Positions 1 through 8,984 of a stretch of DNA of 64,000 bases are shown here, in pieces (position 1 is the stretch's first letter; every line of letters begins with the position of its first letter). The notes below the pieces were generated by a model. The model had not been told where the DNA came from, ran no database searches, and saw only the letters and a program-made list of their open reading frames with translations. The stretch is from Pseudomonas laurylsulfativorans. Lineage in GTDB: Bacteria > Pseudomonadota > Gammaproteobacteria > Pseudomonadales > Pseudomonadaceae. Both the position numbers and the translations under genes were made by a program. The stretch is from positions 124,001 to 188,000 of the forward strand of contig NZ_MUJK01000011.1 of the NCBI RefSeq assembly GCF_002906155.1, read 5' to 3'.

Positions 1-195
1 GCGGGCAGCGTGGATACGGTCGATCAATTCGTATTCGGCATTGCTTTGCAGGTACAGCAAATGGTGACCGGCTTCGCGGGCGCGGCGTTCCAGGTCCTGG
101 TTGATCTGCGCCAGCGTCGTGGCGCCATAGGTGCCCGGTTCACGAGTGCCGAGCAGGTTCAGGTTGGGTCCGTGCAGAACGAGTAGCGTCGCCAT
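1..195 (-). CDS. aroQ: 3-dehydroquinate dehydratase type II (partial, N-terminal part)
   Basis: Only the first 65 residues lie in the window; the gene continues beyond position 1. The start [20 protein letters not shown] carries the type II dehydroquinase signature (GPNLNLLG, then REP and the YG of the flexible lid). The enzyme converts 3-dehydroquinate to 3-dehydroshikimate in the cytosolic shikimate pathway. The ATG at 195 is preceded by AAGGAA on the minus strand. In pseudomonads aroQ normally sits between dsbD and accB/accC, and dsbD is indeed the upstream neighbour here. Confidence 0.93.
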   Translation of the reverse strand, partial: MATLLVLHGPNLNLLGTREPGTYGATTLAQINQDLERRAREAGHHLLYLQSNAEYELIDRIHAAR

Positions 196-327
196 CGGCG
201 GTTCCTTTGTTATCTGTGTGCAATTGTCAGAACCCGGCGACTATGCCGCAAAGCCTTTGTGACTGTCCAGTTCTCTGCAATAGCCGGCACGATGACCGAT
301 GTTTGCGCGAAATATATGACCGCTTGA

Positions 328-2073
328 TTAAATTTGGTCATTCGCCTTGGCAACACGTTCGGCGAAGTCTTTGGCGTTGATCTCGCCGATCACCCGCACA
401 TCGGCGCGTTCGACGCCGTCTTTGCCGAAAAACATCAGGGCAGGTGGACCGAACAGCTGGTAACGGTCGAGCAAGGCGCGTTGCTCGGCGTTGCTGGCGG
501 TGATGTCGAAACGGATCAGCCGATAGCCCTTCAGGCGTTCGACGACGACCGGGTCGTCCAGTACCTCATGCTCGATGACTTTGCAGCTGATACACCAGTC
601 GGCGTACCAGTCGAGCAGCAGCGCAGTGCCGGACGACCGGGCCTCGGCGAGCACGCGGTCCAGATCGGCGGGTGTGCTGACGGTTTGCCAGGCACTGGCC
701 TTTTGCACAGACGGGTTGCCCTCGACGACGCGCGGCTGGCCAATCGGATTGAAAGGGTCGGTCTGGCCGCTGAACGCGCCGTACCAGCAGGCCAGGGCGT
801 AAAACACCAGGAACATTCCGAGCAACTGCCCGAGTCGCTTGCGCGGCGGCTTGTAGACGAACTCCAGCGCACCCATGAACAAGCCAACGCCACCGGCCAG
901 AAGGCCGATCAACAGCAGGGTGACCTGGCCCGGCAGCACACGGCTGAGCAGGCCTATCGCCAGTCCCAGCAACAGCACGCCAATCGCGTTTTTCACGTAG
1001 ACCAGCCACGGACCGCTTTTCGGCAGCCAGGCTGCACCACCGGTGGCCACCAGCAACAGCGGTGCACCCATGCCGAGGCCGAGCATGAACAGTTTCAAGC
1101 CGCCGCCAAGCGCATCGCCACTGGCGCTGATGTACAGCAACGCACCGGCCAGCGGCGCGGAAACACAGGGTGAAACCAGCAAGCTGGAGACCACGCCCAA
1201 CACCGCAGCGCCCCACAGGGACCCGCCTTCGGTGCGGCCGGCGATGCGGTCCAGGCGACTGCTGATGGCGTGCGGCAATTTCAGTTCGAAGACGCCGAAC
1301 ATCGCCAGCGCGAACAGTGCGAAAAACATCGCGAAAGGCACCAGCACCCAGGCCGATTGCAGCCGTGCCTGCAGATTCAGTTGGGCACCGAACAGGCCCA
1401 TCAGCGCACCGAGCAGGGCGAAGCAGGCGGCCATCGGCAGCACATAGGCCAGTGACAGATTGAAACCGCGCCAGCCGCCGACCTGGCCGCGCAGCACCAC
1501 ACCGGAAAGGATCGGCAGCATGGGCAGCACGCAGGGCGTAAAAGTCAGGCCCAGGCCGGCGAGGAAAAACAACGCCAGTTCGCGCCAACTCCATGGATAA
1601 GCCGTCGTCGGAGCACCGCTGCCGTCGATGCTCAAACGCTCGGTTTCCGGCGGATAGCACAGGCCTTTGTCGGCGCAACCCTGATAGGTCACGGCCAGGG
1701 TGAAGGCGCGTTGGTCGGTGCGCGGCAACTCGACATCGAGAATGCCGTGGTAGACCTCGACATCACCGAAGTATTCATCGTGCTTTTTCTGGCCGTCGGG
1801 CAGTTTTGCCGCACCGAGGACAACATCGGCCGGATCGGCGCGAAACTGAAAACGGTGACGGTAGAGGTAATAACCTTCGGTGGCGACAAAGCGCAGCTTG
1901 ATCGATTGCGGTGTGCTTTCTACCAGGCTCAACCGGAAGGCTTCGCGCACCGGCAGGAAGTCGGCACTGTTGTTGATCGAGCCCAAGGTGGAGCTGGGTC
2001 GGTTCTCCAGCAAGCCAGTGGCACTGGCCGGCAGGGCGAACACTAAAAACAGCAGGCAGAGCAAACGGCGCAT
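328..2073 (-). CDS. dsbD: Thiol:disulfide interchange protein DsbD
   Basis: Inner-membrane electron transporter that passes reducing power from cytosolic thioredoxin to periplasmic thiol proteins. The 581-residue protein has a signal peptide (residues 1-18, ending ASA), a periplasmic alpha domain with Cys133 and Cys139 (GCADKGLCYPPET), a membrane domain with the conserved Cys181 (TPCVLPMLP) and Cys303 (SPCVSAP), and a C-terminal thioredoxin domain with WCISCK (Cys494/Cys497). All three redox pairs are present. I start at the ATG at 2073 because the signal peptide begins there; a longer frame upstream only reads through a REP element. It is followed by aroQ on the same strand. Confidence 0.95.
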   Translation of the reverse strand: MRRLLCLLFLVFALPASATGLLENRPSSTLGSINNSADFLPVREAFRLSLVESTPQSIKLRFVATEGYYLYRHRFQFRADPADVVLGAAKLPDGQKKHDEYFGDVEVYHGILDVELPRTDQRAFTLAVTYQGCADKGLCYPPETERLSIDGSGAPTTAYPWSWRELALFFLAGLGLTFTPCVLPMLPILSGVVLRGQVGGWRGFNLSLAYVLPMAACFALLGALMGLFGAQLNLQARLQSAWVLVPFAMFFALFALAMFGVFELKLPHAISSRLDRIAGRTEGGSLWGAAVLGVVSSLLVSPCVSAPLAGALLYISASGDALGGGLKLFMLGLGMGAPLLLVATGGAAWLPKSGPWLVYVKNAIGVLLLGLAIGLLSRVLPGQVTLLLIGLLAGGVGLFMGALEFVYKPPRKRLGQLLGMFLVFYALACWYGAFSGQTDPFNPIGQPRVVEGNPSVQKASAWQTVSTPADLDRVLAEARSSGTALLLDWYADWCISCKVIEHEVLDDPVVVERLKGYRLIRFDITASNAEQRALLDRYQLFGPPALMFFGKDGVERADVRVIGEINAKDFAERVAKANDQI

Positions 2074-2137
2074 GACGATCTCGCGTATCGGAATTGGGGG
2101 GATGATAGCGGACAGTCGCGGGGTGTGCAGGCACGCT

Positions 2138-2273
2138 TTTGTGGCGAGGGGGCTTGCCCCCGTTGGACCGCGTAGCGGGCCCAAAGCAAGCGACTTCGTA
2201 TTACCTTTGTGACTGAGTAGTTTGGCACTGCGGTCGCTGCGCAACCGAACGGGGGCAAGCCCCCTCGCCACAA
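2138..2273. repeat. REP pair upstream of dsbD
   Basis: Two inverted copies of a GTGGCGAGGGGGCTTGCCCC-type unit (2141-2160, and the inverted copy 2250-2272) face each other with about 85 bases between them. This is a Pseudomonas REP variant. It fills the gap between dsbD and the upstream chemoreceptor gene. Confidence 0.85.
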
Positions 2274-2280
2274 GAGCGTG

Positions 2281-4227
2281 TCAGACGCGGAATGCCTGAA
2301 CGGCCGTATGCAGTCGCCCACCCAGCACCAGCAAATGTTCCCCTTGCTCGCGCCCTTCGCCGATACGCAGCAGGTTATCCCCACCCAACTGATGAATCCG
2401 CTCGCTGTGGTCGCGGATTTCACTGACCGCGCCGCTTTGCTGGGCGGTGACATCGGCGATGCGTACCGCCGTGTCGGAAATGGTCTGGATCGCCCCGACG
2501 ATTTTATCCAGTGCGCCATCGGCGGCTTGGGCCTGGCTGGCCGTGGCTTCGGCGTGTTCGACCTGGGCGCGCATGCCTTCCACCGATTGCCGCGCGGCGG
2601 TCTGCAGCCCTGCTATCAGCGTCTGAATTTCTGCCGTGGCCCCGGCGGTACGTTGCGCCAGTGAGCGCACCTCTTCCGCCACCACCGCAAAGCCGCGTCC
2701 CATCTCCCCGGCCCTGGCGGCTTCAATGGCTGCGTTCAAGGCCAGCAGGTTGGTCTGGTCGGCAATCGAGCGGATCACCGTCAACACGCCGCCGATGGTC
2801 GCGGACTCTTCGGCCAGATGCTCGATCATTTGTGCATTGCTTTGCACTTCGTCCACCAGCGCATGCAGGCCGGTGAGGCTCAGGCCGATGACTTTCTGCC
2901 CGTGCTCCACCGCCAGGCCGGCGTGGCGACTGGCGTCGGCGGCCTGGCTGGCATCACCGGCGACTTGTTGAATGGTCGCTTCCAGTTCGCTGAGGGAGTC
3001 GCGGATCAGAGCCGTGTCGCCAGCCTGATGTTCGGCGCCGCTGTGCAAGTCGTTGCTCAGGTCGGCCAGGGTGCGGCTGCTGCCGGCCACCTGCTCGGCG
3101 TTGCGGCGAATGGTCCCCACCAAGTCCACCAGATACGCGCGCAAGCGGTTGAGCGAGGCTTCAATGTCGTGCAATTCGCGGTTGGTGTTGCCCAGCTGAA
3201 TGTCGCGGCTGAAGTCGCCTTCGGCCCAGGTCGACAGGGCCGGGGCGAGGTTGGTCAGGGTTCGCGCCAGTTTGCGCTGCAGGGTGTCGATCAGCAGCGC
3301 GATCAACAGAATCAGACCGATCATCACGCCTTGCATCAGCCGCACTTCACTCTGGATCTGCCCGTGCTGGGCGCGCACCACCGGTTCCAGCCCGGCAATG
3401 GCCTGTTGCACGTCGGCGATTTTCAAGTGAGTCGCGCTGCTGAGGTCGGCGCGTTTCTGGATTTGATCGCGGGTGCGCGAGAGCTCCGCCGGGTAGCGAG
3501 TGAGCAGGCTGTTGAGCTCGCGCTTGAGGCCGACGCCGGCATCTTCGGCGACGGTTTTTTCCTTGTTCTCAAGGCCCATCATCGCGGCGAAATCATCGGT
3601 GTTCGATTCGCTGCTGGTGGTCACGCCCAGCAAGGGCAGGGCGTCGAGTTTCTCGGCCTGGGTGCGGATGTTTGCCACTTCGCGTTCGACGTCGGCGGCC
3701 AGTTCACTGCGGCCGCTGCTGACCAGTTTGTCCCGGGCCAGGGACAACTTGCCCAGGTGCTGCGATGCGATGAGCAGCGGCGTCAGGTAGGCCGCATTAC
3801 CGCTGGCGTATTGGCTCAGTTGATCGAGACTGGCGCCCAATTCGCGCTCGGCCTGCAGCAGCAAGGCCTGTGGGTCGCCAGCGAGCTTGCCCGCGGCCAA
3901 CAGGTCGGTTTTGCTGAATTCTTCAAGGGTCGACAGGCTCGGGCGCAAGGTCTCGGCCAGGACCGGTGGCAATTCGCCGAGTTCTTTTTGCAGGCTGGCG
4001 ATGCTTTGGGTGGCACTGCTCAGGCGCAGTGCATCGCCGCTGCCAAGGTAATCCTCAATGCTGCGGGCGACTTCATTCTGAAATTGCTGCGACAGGCCCA
4101 GGTAGCGCTCCATTAATAGATAGGGACGCTCAAGGGCTTTCTGCGACCACCACAGCGTAGCGCCGAGGGCCACGCACACGGCCACCAGAAGAAGGGTATT
4201 GAGATTGGTCAGCAGCTTCAGGCGCAT
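2281..4227 (-). CDS. Methyl-accepting chemotaxis protein
   Basis: Membrane chemoreceptor of 648 residues. It has an N-terminal membrane helix (about 10-27), a long, mostly helical periplasmic region (about 30-295) without an obvious Cache motif, a second helix (298-316), a HAMP linker (about 317-370) and a cytoplasmic signalling domain. The hairpin tip is clear at about 487-525 ([19 protein letters not shown] and [18 protein letters not shown]). It would control CheA kinase through CheW. The ligand cannot be told from the sequence; the helical sensor resembles four-helix-bundle or helical-bimodular types. It lies just downstream of the diguanylate cyclase gene, with a gap of about 50 bases. 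Confidence 0.93.
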   Translation of the reverse strand: MRLKLLTNLNTLLLVAVCVALGATLWWSQKALERPYLLMERYLGLSQQFQNEVARSIEDYLGSGDALRLSSATQSIASLQKELGELPPVLAETLRPSLSTLEEFSKTDLLAAGKLAGDPQALLLQAERELGASLDQLSQYASGNAAYLTPLLIASQHLGKLSLARDKLVSSGRSELAADVEREVANIRTQAEKLDALPLLGVTTSSESNTDDFAAMMGLENKEKTVAEDAGVGLKRELNSLLTRYPAELSRTRDQIQKRADLSSATHLKIADVQQAIAGLEPVVRAQHGQIQSEVRLMQGVMIGLILLIALLIDTLQRKLARTLTNLAPALSTWAEGDFSRDIQLGNTNRELHDIEASLNRLRAYLVDLVGTIRRNAEQVAGSSRTLADLSNDLHSGAEHQAGDTALIRDSLSELEATIQQVAGDASQAADASRHAGLAVEHGQKVIGLSLTGLHALVDEVQSNAQMIEHLAEESATIGGVLTVIRSIADQTNLLALNAAIEAARAGEMGRGFAVVAEEVRSLAQRTAGATAEIQTLIAGLQTAARQSVEGMRAQVEHAEATASQAQAADGALDKIVGAIQTISDTAVRIADVTAQQSGAVSEIRDHSERIHQLGGDNLLRIGEGREQGEHLLVLGGRLHTAVQAFRV

Positions 4228-4279
4228 TACGGACTACCAATGGCAGAAATGGTAAGTGCCTGAAGTTATTGCGTTTCTG

Positions 4280-5950
4280 TTACAGGGTTATGACTGTATC
4301 GGTCGAATCCGATAAAAAAGTGGCACTTTGCTTTGACGTGCGTGCCGCTTGTACGCGATTGCGTCCGCCGCCCTTGGCGCGATACAGCGCTTCGTCGGCC
4401 AGGCTGGCCATCATCAGGCTGTCGGAGCTTTCGCATAACTCCACCACCCCGGCGCTGAAGGTGCACCACAGGTCCTGGGGTTGCGCGGGGTAGTGAATCT
4501 CGGCAAAACGCTGACGGATTTCATCGAGCACGTTATGGGCCGCTTCGATATCGGTGTCCGGCATGACGATGGCGAATTCCTCGCCACCGTAGCGACCGAT
4601 GAAATCGGTTTTGCGCAGGCGCTGCTTGAGAAATAGCGCCAGGCTTTTGATCACCCGGTCGCCCATGGGGTGGCCGTGGCTGTCGTTGACCCGTTTGAAG
4701 TGGTCGATGTCGAGCATGGCAAAGCTCAGCGGCTTGTTTTCGCGACGGGCGCGGAACGAGCAGTCTTCGAGCAATTGCAGGATATGCGTGTGGTTGTACA
4801 ACCCGGTGAGGCTGTCGCGAACCATTCGTGCCTTGAGGTTGCGAGCCCTGGCGGCGCGATTGCGCACGGTAGTGATCAGGTGCCGAGGCTTGATCGGTTT
4901 GGTCAGGAAGTCATCGCCGCCTTCGCTCATGGCGTCGAGCTGCTTGTCCAGGTCGTCTTCGGCCGACAGGTAAATGATCGGCACGCTGACATAGCGGTCG
5001 TTATGGCGGATTACCTTGGCCAGTTCCGTACCGGTGCAGGCCGGCATGTACATGTCGAGGATGATCAGGTCCGGCTGGAAATCTGCGAGTTCGGCCATGG
5101 CCTGGATCGGCTCGATCAACGTGCGGGTGACAATCCCGGCGCTGTTGAGCAGGCGCTCGGTGTGCAGGGCCTGGGCACGGGAGTCGTCGATGATCAGCAC
5201 TTTATAAGGCTCGTACTGGGCAACGCAGGTCAGGACTTCGATTTTCTCCAGCAGGCTCGACGCTTCGAGGGTGCCGGTGAGGAACTCTTGGCCACCGGCA
5301 CGCACGGCGGCGAGGCGGGTCGGGGTGTCGGTTTCGTGCAGGCTGAAGAACAGCAGCGGCAGTTGATGGTCGAGGCCTTCCTGGGCTTCGGCGGCCAGTT
5401 TCAGGCCGACGCCGGGGCCGCTGAAATCCACGTCCATGACAATCGCCGCCGGTAAACGCTCAACCATCGATGAGCGAAACGCGTCTACGCTGTCCAGGGA
5501 CTGGGCGCTGAGCCCGAAGAATTCCAGTTGTTTGGCCAGGCGCTCGGCACGGTCGTGATCCTGCAGCACCACATAGATGGGCTTGCGCAGTGGCGGCAGG
5601 AAGGTTTGATCGAGTTGGTCGCCATGGCGCAGGCCGGTGCGTGACAGGCGCTGCATCAAACGATTGAGATCGGTGATCAGGCCGCTGCTCAGGCGTCCGC
5701 GATTGGCGTCGACCGCCTCCAGGGATTGACCGATGTGGCGCGCCAGTTGCGTGTGTTCCGGTTGTTCGAAACGCTCGGCGAAACGCAGCAGGCGCAGATT
5801 GGCCTCGCTCAGTTCCGAAAGGTCGGCTGTGGACCACTCACTGCGTTGCAGGCGCTGCCATATCTCAAGAATCTGACGAGCCTGATGAATTACCCGCTGG
5901 GCAAAGTGGTGCTTGAGGCGCTCGCGGCTGGGGTCTTCTGGCTCGGTCAT
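4280..5950 (-). CDS. Diguanylate cyclase with two receiver domains (PleD-like)
   Basis: Predicted cytosolic response regulator of 556 residues that makes cyclic di-GMP. After a helical N-terminal region (1-120) comes a degenerate receiver domain (about 124-240), then a canonical receiver (about 249-365) with phosphoacceptor Asp299 (ILDMYMP) and Lys351 (LTKPI). The GGDEF domain follows, with GGEEF at 455-459 and an RKTD inhibitory site at 446-449, so both catalysis and product inhibition look intact. The frame opens at a GTG at 5977, but I prefer the ATG at 5950 (MTEPEDP), which has a weak AGGA just upstream. No cognate kinase is adjacent. Confidence 0.9.
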   Translation of the reverse strand: MTEPEDPSRERLKHHFAQRVIHQARQILEIWQRLQRSEWSTADLSELSEANLRLLRFAERFEQPEHTQLARHIGQSLEAVDANRGRLSSGLITDLNRLMQRLSRTGLRHGDQLDQTFLPPLRKPIYVVLQDHDRAERLAKQLEFFGLSAQSLDSVDAFRSSMVERLPAAIVMDVDFSGPGVGLKLAAEAQEGLDHQLPLLFFSLHETDTPTRLAAVRAGGQEFLTGTLEASSLLEKIEVLTCVAQYEPYKVLIIDDSRAQALHTERLLNSAGIVTRTLIEPIQAMAELADFQPDLIILDMYMPACTGTELAKVIRHNDRYVSVPIIYLSAEDDLDKQLDAMSEGGDDFLTKPIKPRHLITTVRNRAARARNLKARMVRDSLTGLYNHTHILQLLEDCSFRARRENKPLSFAMLDIDHFKRVNDSHGHPMGDRVIKSLALFLKQRLRKTDFIGRYGGEEFAIVMPDTDIEAAHNVLDEIRQRFAEIHYPAQPQDLWCTFSAGVVELCESSDSLMMASLADEALYRAKGGGRNRVQAARTSKQSATFLSDSTDTVITL

Positions 5951-6436
5951 ATCCTGACTACTAGTTAGGGTGCACACTGAGGTCGACTGGTGGCTCTATG
6001 CTAGCACCACTTTTCAGTTACATGAGTGCTGTAGGTCAATAATCTGCAATGTGACCACATTCAGTTTGTGACCGTGCGGTCCGGTTTGGGCCTTTGAGGT
6101 CGCGGTGTGCAGAGGGCGAAGTGCTTTGATCAGGGCGCTTGACGGGTGTGGGGTGGCCATGGGACGTGACTGGCATTGGGCTGCTCCTGAGTTTCCTGTC
6201 AGTTGTGATCGGTCCGTTTTTTCAGGTTTCAGAGGGTCAGGGATTCCCTTAGGGCGCGCAATCCAAACCATTAGGTGGTTTTCGAGGGGCGCAGCATCGT
6301 CGTATGGGCGGGAACGCTTTTTATCCGCAAGCCCGGTAATTTTCCCCGTCGGTGCGATGGCGGGTGCCGGGCCAAGGCACGTTGTTGTATGGTTGTGGTC
6401 GAACCGTTGAACTCAAGAGATTGAAAGGATATCGCC
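5951..6436. other. Intergenic stretch without a recognised gene
   Basis: This 486-base gap separates the divergent diguanylate cyclase and DUF2333 genes and must carry promoters for both. I see only short frames with no ribosome binding site or family resemblance. A GAAAGGA sequence just before 6437 serves as ribosome binding site for the next gene. Confidence 0.5.
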
Positions 6437-7504
6437 ATGCTGGACTGGAAGAACCGCACAGGCAGTGCGCCTGAACGCGCCGCTGAACCGAAGTCGGAGG
6501 CCCGCAGTTATCTGGGCGGTCTGTTGTTCAGCCGGGCGCTGGCCACTCTGCTGGGCATCTACCTGTTGGTGGCGAGTGTCCTGGGCTGGTACTGGAGCCA
6601 AGAGCCGGCGCTGTTCCCGGTCCAGCAGACCGCGCAACTGGCGGCCGAGAAAGAAGGCAAGCAGATGGTCGTTGGCTACACCACGGTGGAAACCCTCAAG
6701 ACCGTCGCCGGCACCTTGCTGACCAAGCCGGGTGGCTACATTTCCAACGACCGGTTCCCGCCAGGCCTGTGGATGGACAACATGCCGAGCTGGGAATACG
6801 GCGTGCTGGTGCAGGTCCGCGACCTGAGCCGTGCACTGCGTAAAGACTTCGCCCGTTCACAGTCGCAGTCCGCTGAAGACGCTGACCTGGCCAAGGCTGA
6901 ACCGCGCTTTAACTTCGACAACAAGAGCTGGGTGCTGCCGTCCAGTGAGTCCGAGTACCAGGAAGGCATCAATTCCCTGAGCCGCTATCAGACACGCCTG
7001 TCCGATCCGAACCAGAAGAGCGCGCTGTTCTATGCCCGCGCCGACAACCTGAACAACTGGCTGGGTGACGTCGGCACCCGACTGGGTTCGCTGTCGCAAC
7101 GGCTGTCGGCCAGTGTGGGCCGGGTCAAGCTCAACACTGCGCTGAAGACCGAGGTGGTGACGCCGGGTGTGGCGCCACAGGTCGACGAAGAAATCGTTGA
7201 AACCCCATGGCTGCAGATCGACAACGTGTTCTACGAAGCTCGCGGCCAGGCCTGGGCTCTGTCGCATTTACTGCGCGCCATCGAAGTCGATTTCGCCGAT
7301 GTGCTGGCCAAGAAGAACGCCACGGTCAGCGTGCGCCAGATCATTCGTGAGCTGGAAGCGTCGCAGGAGCCGGTGTGGAGCCCGATGATCCTCAACGGCA
7401 GTGGCTTCGGCGTGCTGGCCAACCACTCGCTGGTCATGGCCAACTACATTTCCCGGGCCAACGCTGCGGTGATCGATTTGCGTCAACTGCTCAATCAGGG
7501 CTGA
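6437..7504 (+). CDS. DUF2333 family membrane protein
   Basis: A 355-residue protein recognised as DUF2333, a family of unknown function found in gamma-proteobacteria. It has a cytoplasmic N-terminus, one membrane helix (about 35-52, ending WYW) and a long, mostly helical domain probably in the periplasm. The start follows GAAAGGA by a normal distance. The gene ends 4 bases before the NUDIX gene, so the two probably form one transcript. No catalytic motif is visible. Confidence 0.85.
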   Translation: MLDWKNRTGSAPERAAEPKSEARSYLGGLLFSRALATLLGIYLLVASVLGWYWSQEPALFPVQQTAQLAAEKEGKQMVVGYTTVETLKTVAGTLLTKPGGYISNDRFPPGLWMDNMPSWEYGVLVQVRDLSRALRKDFARSQSQSAEDADLAKAEPRFNFDNKSWVLPSSESEYQEGINSLSRYQTRLSDPNQKSALFYARADNLNNWLGDVGTRLGSLSQRLSASVGRVKLNTALKTEVVTPGVAPQVDEEIVETPWLQIDNVFYEARGQAWALSHLLRAIEVDFADVLAKKNATVSVRQIIRELEASQEPVWSPMILNGSGFGVLANHSLVMANYISRANAAVIDLRQLLNQG

Positions 7505-7508
7505 GTTC

Positions 7509-8066
7509 ATGGTCGATAACGCCAGGGAGGTCGCGCACCGTGCGGCTTCCGATGCCGAACAGATCGCCTGGGTCGACGAGCAGGACAACCTGCTCGGAGC
7601 CTTGGTCCGTTCCGATTTGCGCGAGCGTGGGCTGATCGGGCGCGGCACCTACATTATGTTGTTCAACTCGGCCGGCGAGCTTTGCGTGCATCGGCGCACG
7701 CTCAGCAAGGCGATCTATCCCGGTTACTGGGACGTTGCAGCAGGCGGTATGGTGCTCGCCACGGAAACGTATGCCGAATCGGCGGCTCGTGAACTGGAGG
7801 AAGAACTGGGTGTGAGTGGAGTGGAACTGACCGCCCATGACCACTTTTTCTTCGAGGACACCGGCAATCGCCTGTGGTGTTCGGCGTTCTCGGCGGTGTG
7901 GGATGGCCCGTTGACCCTGCAACCGGAAGAGGTGCTCGAAGCGCGCTTTATCCCCATCGATCAAGTCATGCTGGAAATCGGGCAAAAGCCTTACTGCCCG
8001 GACTCTCTGGCCGCGTTGAAGCGCTATTTGCGCGCACGCGGGACCGACGTCGCAAAACAGCTATAA
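7509..8066 (+). CDS. NUDIX hydrolase (YfcD-like)
   Basis: Cytosolic 185-residue hydrolase of the NUDIX superfamily, which cleaves nucleoside diphosphates linked to another group. The box GX5EX7REUXEEXGU is complete at residues 80-102 (Gly80, Glu86, then RELEEELGV at 94-102), so the metal-binding glutamates are present. Length and layout resemble E. coli YfcD, whose substrate is not firmly known. The ATG lies 4 bases after the DUF2333 stop codon, which suggests translational coupling. Confidence 0.9.
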   Translation: MVDNAREVAHRAASDAEQIAWVDEQDNLLGALVRSDLRERGLIGRGTYIMLFNSAGELCVHRRTLSKAIYPGYWDVAAGGMVLATETYAESAARELEEELGVSGVELTAHDHFFFEDTGNRLWCSAFSAVWDGPLTLQPEEVLEARFIPIDQVMLEIGQKPYCPDSLAALKRYLRARGTDVAKQL

Positions 8067-8151
8067 ATTGGCGCTGATTGGCTCTTAGCAATCGGCGTTT
8101 TTGCCGTTACACTGCGCGACCTTTTCAAACTGAGCCGGTATTGCTGGTTGT

Positions 8152-8251
8152 TGTAGGAGCGAGCCTGCTCGCGAAAAACGCATGGACGACGCGTGCAGCC
8201 TGATGCCGCGCGTTATCGTTGACGTCCATCGCTGGCAAGCCAGCTCCTACA
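8152..8251. repeat. REP pair, mixed type
   Basis: The left arm (TGTAGGAGCGAGCCTGCTCG, 8152-8171) and right arm (TCGCTGGCAAGCCAGCTCC, from 8229) belong to two different Pseudomonas REP subfamilies placed head to head. The element sits in the 327-base gap between the NUDIX and YciH genes; the rest of that gap shows nothing recognisable. Confidence 0.85.
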
Positions 8252-8393
8252 GAAGACGTCATCGTTCGTAAGTCGTAGCGTTTCAGCAATGTTGTACCGT
8301 TTCAGTAGCGCTGCCCCTGCCTGAGTGGGGCTTCGCGGTCGATAGCCTTCCCAAGTGCTGCGACCAGTCTTTGTCCTCCGAAGAGGATTGCCG

Positions 8394-8765
8394 GTGGCCA
8401 AAAAAGCCGCATCCTTCGCCGCCCTGGGTGGCCTGGTATTTTCCACCGACGCAGGTCGTCATTGTCCGGAATGCAGTAAACCGGTGGACGCCTGCATCTG
8501 CAAACAGACCGTTATCCCTGCCGGCGACGGCATCGCGCGCGTGCGTCGCGAAAGCAAGGGCCGTGGCGGCAAGACGGTGACCACCATCACCGGCGTGCCA
8601 TTGGCTGAAGACGCGCTCAAGGAACTGGCCACGACGTTGAAGAAACGCTGTGGGACCGGTGGGGCGCTGAAAGACGGTGTCATCGAAATCCAGGGCGATC
8701 ATGTCGAGCTACTCTTGGCAGAACTGATCAAGCTCGGTTTCAAAGCGAAGAAGTCCGGCGGCTAG
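8394..8765 (+). CDS. yciH: YciH/SUI1-family translation initiation factor-like protein
   Basis: A 123-residue protein of the bacterial SUI1/eIF1-like family. E. coli YciH can discriminate against wrong initiation complexes in vitro, but its role in the cell is unsettled. The N-terminal part has a Cys-rich CPECSKPVDACIC motif (a possible metal site), and the rest carries the basic SUI1 fold segment (RRESKGRGGKTVTTI, and KKRCGTGGALKDG). I start at the GTG at 8394, which follows GAGGA by a normal spacing; the family normally begins close to the AKKAASFAALG segment. Confidence 0.88.
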   Translation: MAKKAASFAALGGLVFSTDAGRHCPECSKPVDACICKQTVIPAGDGIARVRRESKGRGGKTVTTITGVPLAEDALKELATTLKKRCGTGGALKDGVIEIQGDHVELLLAELIKLGFKAKKSGG

Positions 8766-8769
8766 CAGC

Positions 8770-8847
8770 CTCTGTGAAAACCACCCTCGGCTTGATCCGG
8801 TCCTGATGGCATTCAGGCCTGGCGTCGTCCACATGGTTTTCACAGAG
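8770..8847. repeat. 14-base perfect inverted repeat around a 50-base loop
   Basis: CTCTGTGAAAACCA at 8770-8783 is repeated in perfect inversion at 8834-8847, just after the yciH-like stop codon. There is no T-run, so it is not a textbook intrinsic terminator. It could cap the 3' end of the transcript or belong to a dispersed repeat. Confidence 0.6.
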
Positions 8848-8984
8848 CCTGTTCATGACCGGTTTCTAAACTCACTGCGGTCGGCGGGGTCTATTGCCTC
8901 GTTGACGAACCGTCATTTTCATTCTTTAGACTGCGCCGGCCTGAACCCAGGCGACGCACTATGACTTCTTTATAGGGGACTTCG

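Noticed and set aside
334-1173. Plus-strand open frame of 279 codons
   Set aside because: It lies opposite dsbD, whose domains and cysteines are all intact; the product is rich in Gln/Arg/His as expected from an antisense shadow in high-GC DNA.
2818-4116. Plus-strand open frame of 432 codons
   Set aside because: Antisense to the first chemoreceptor gene, no ribosome site, no family resemblance.
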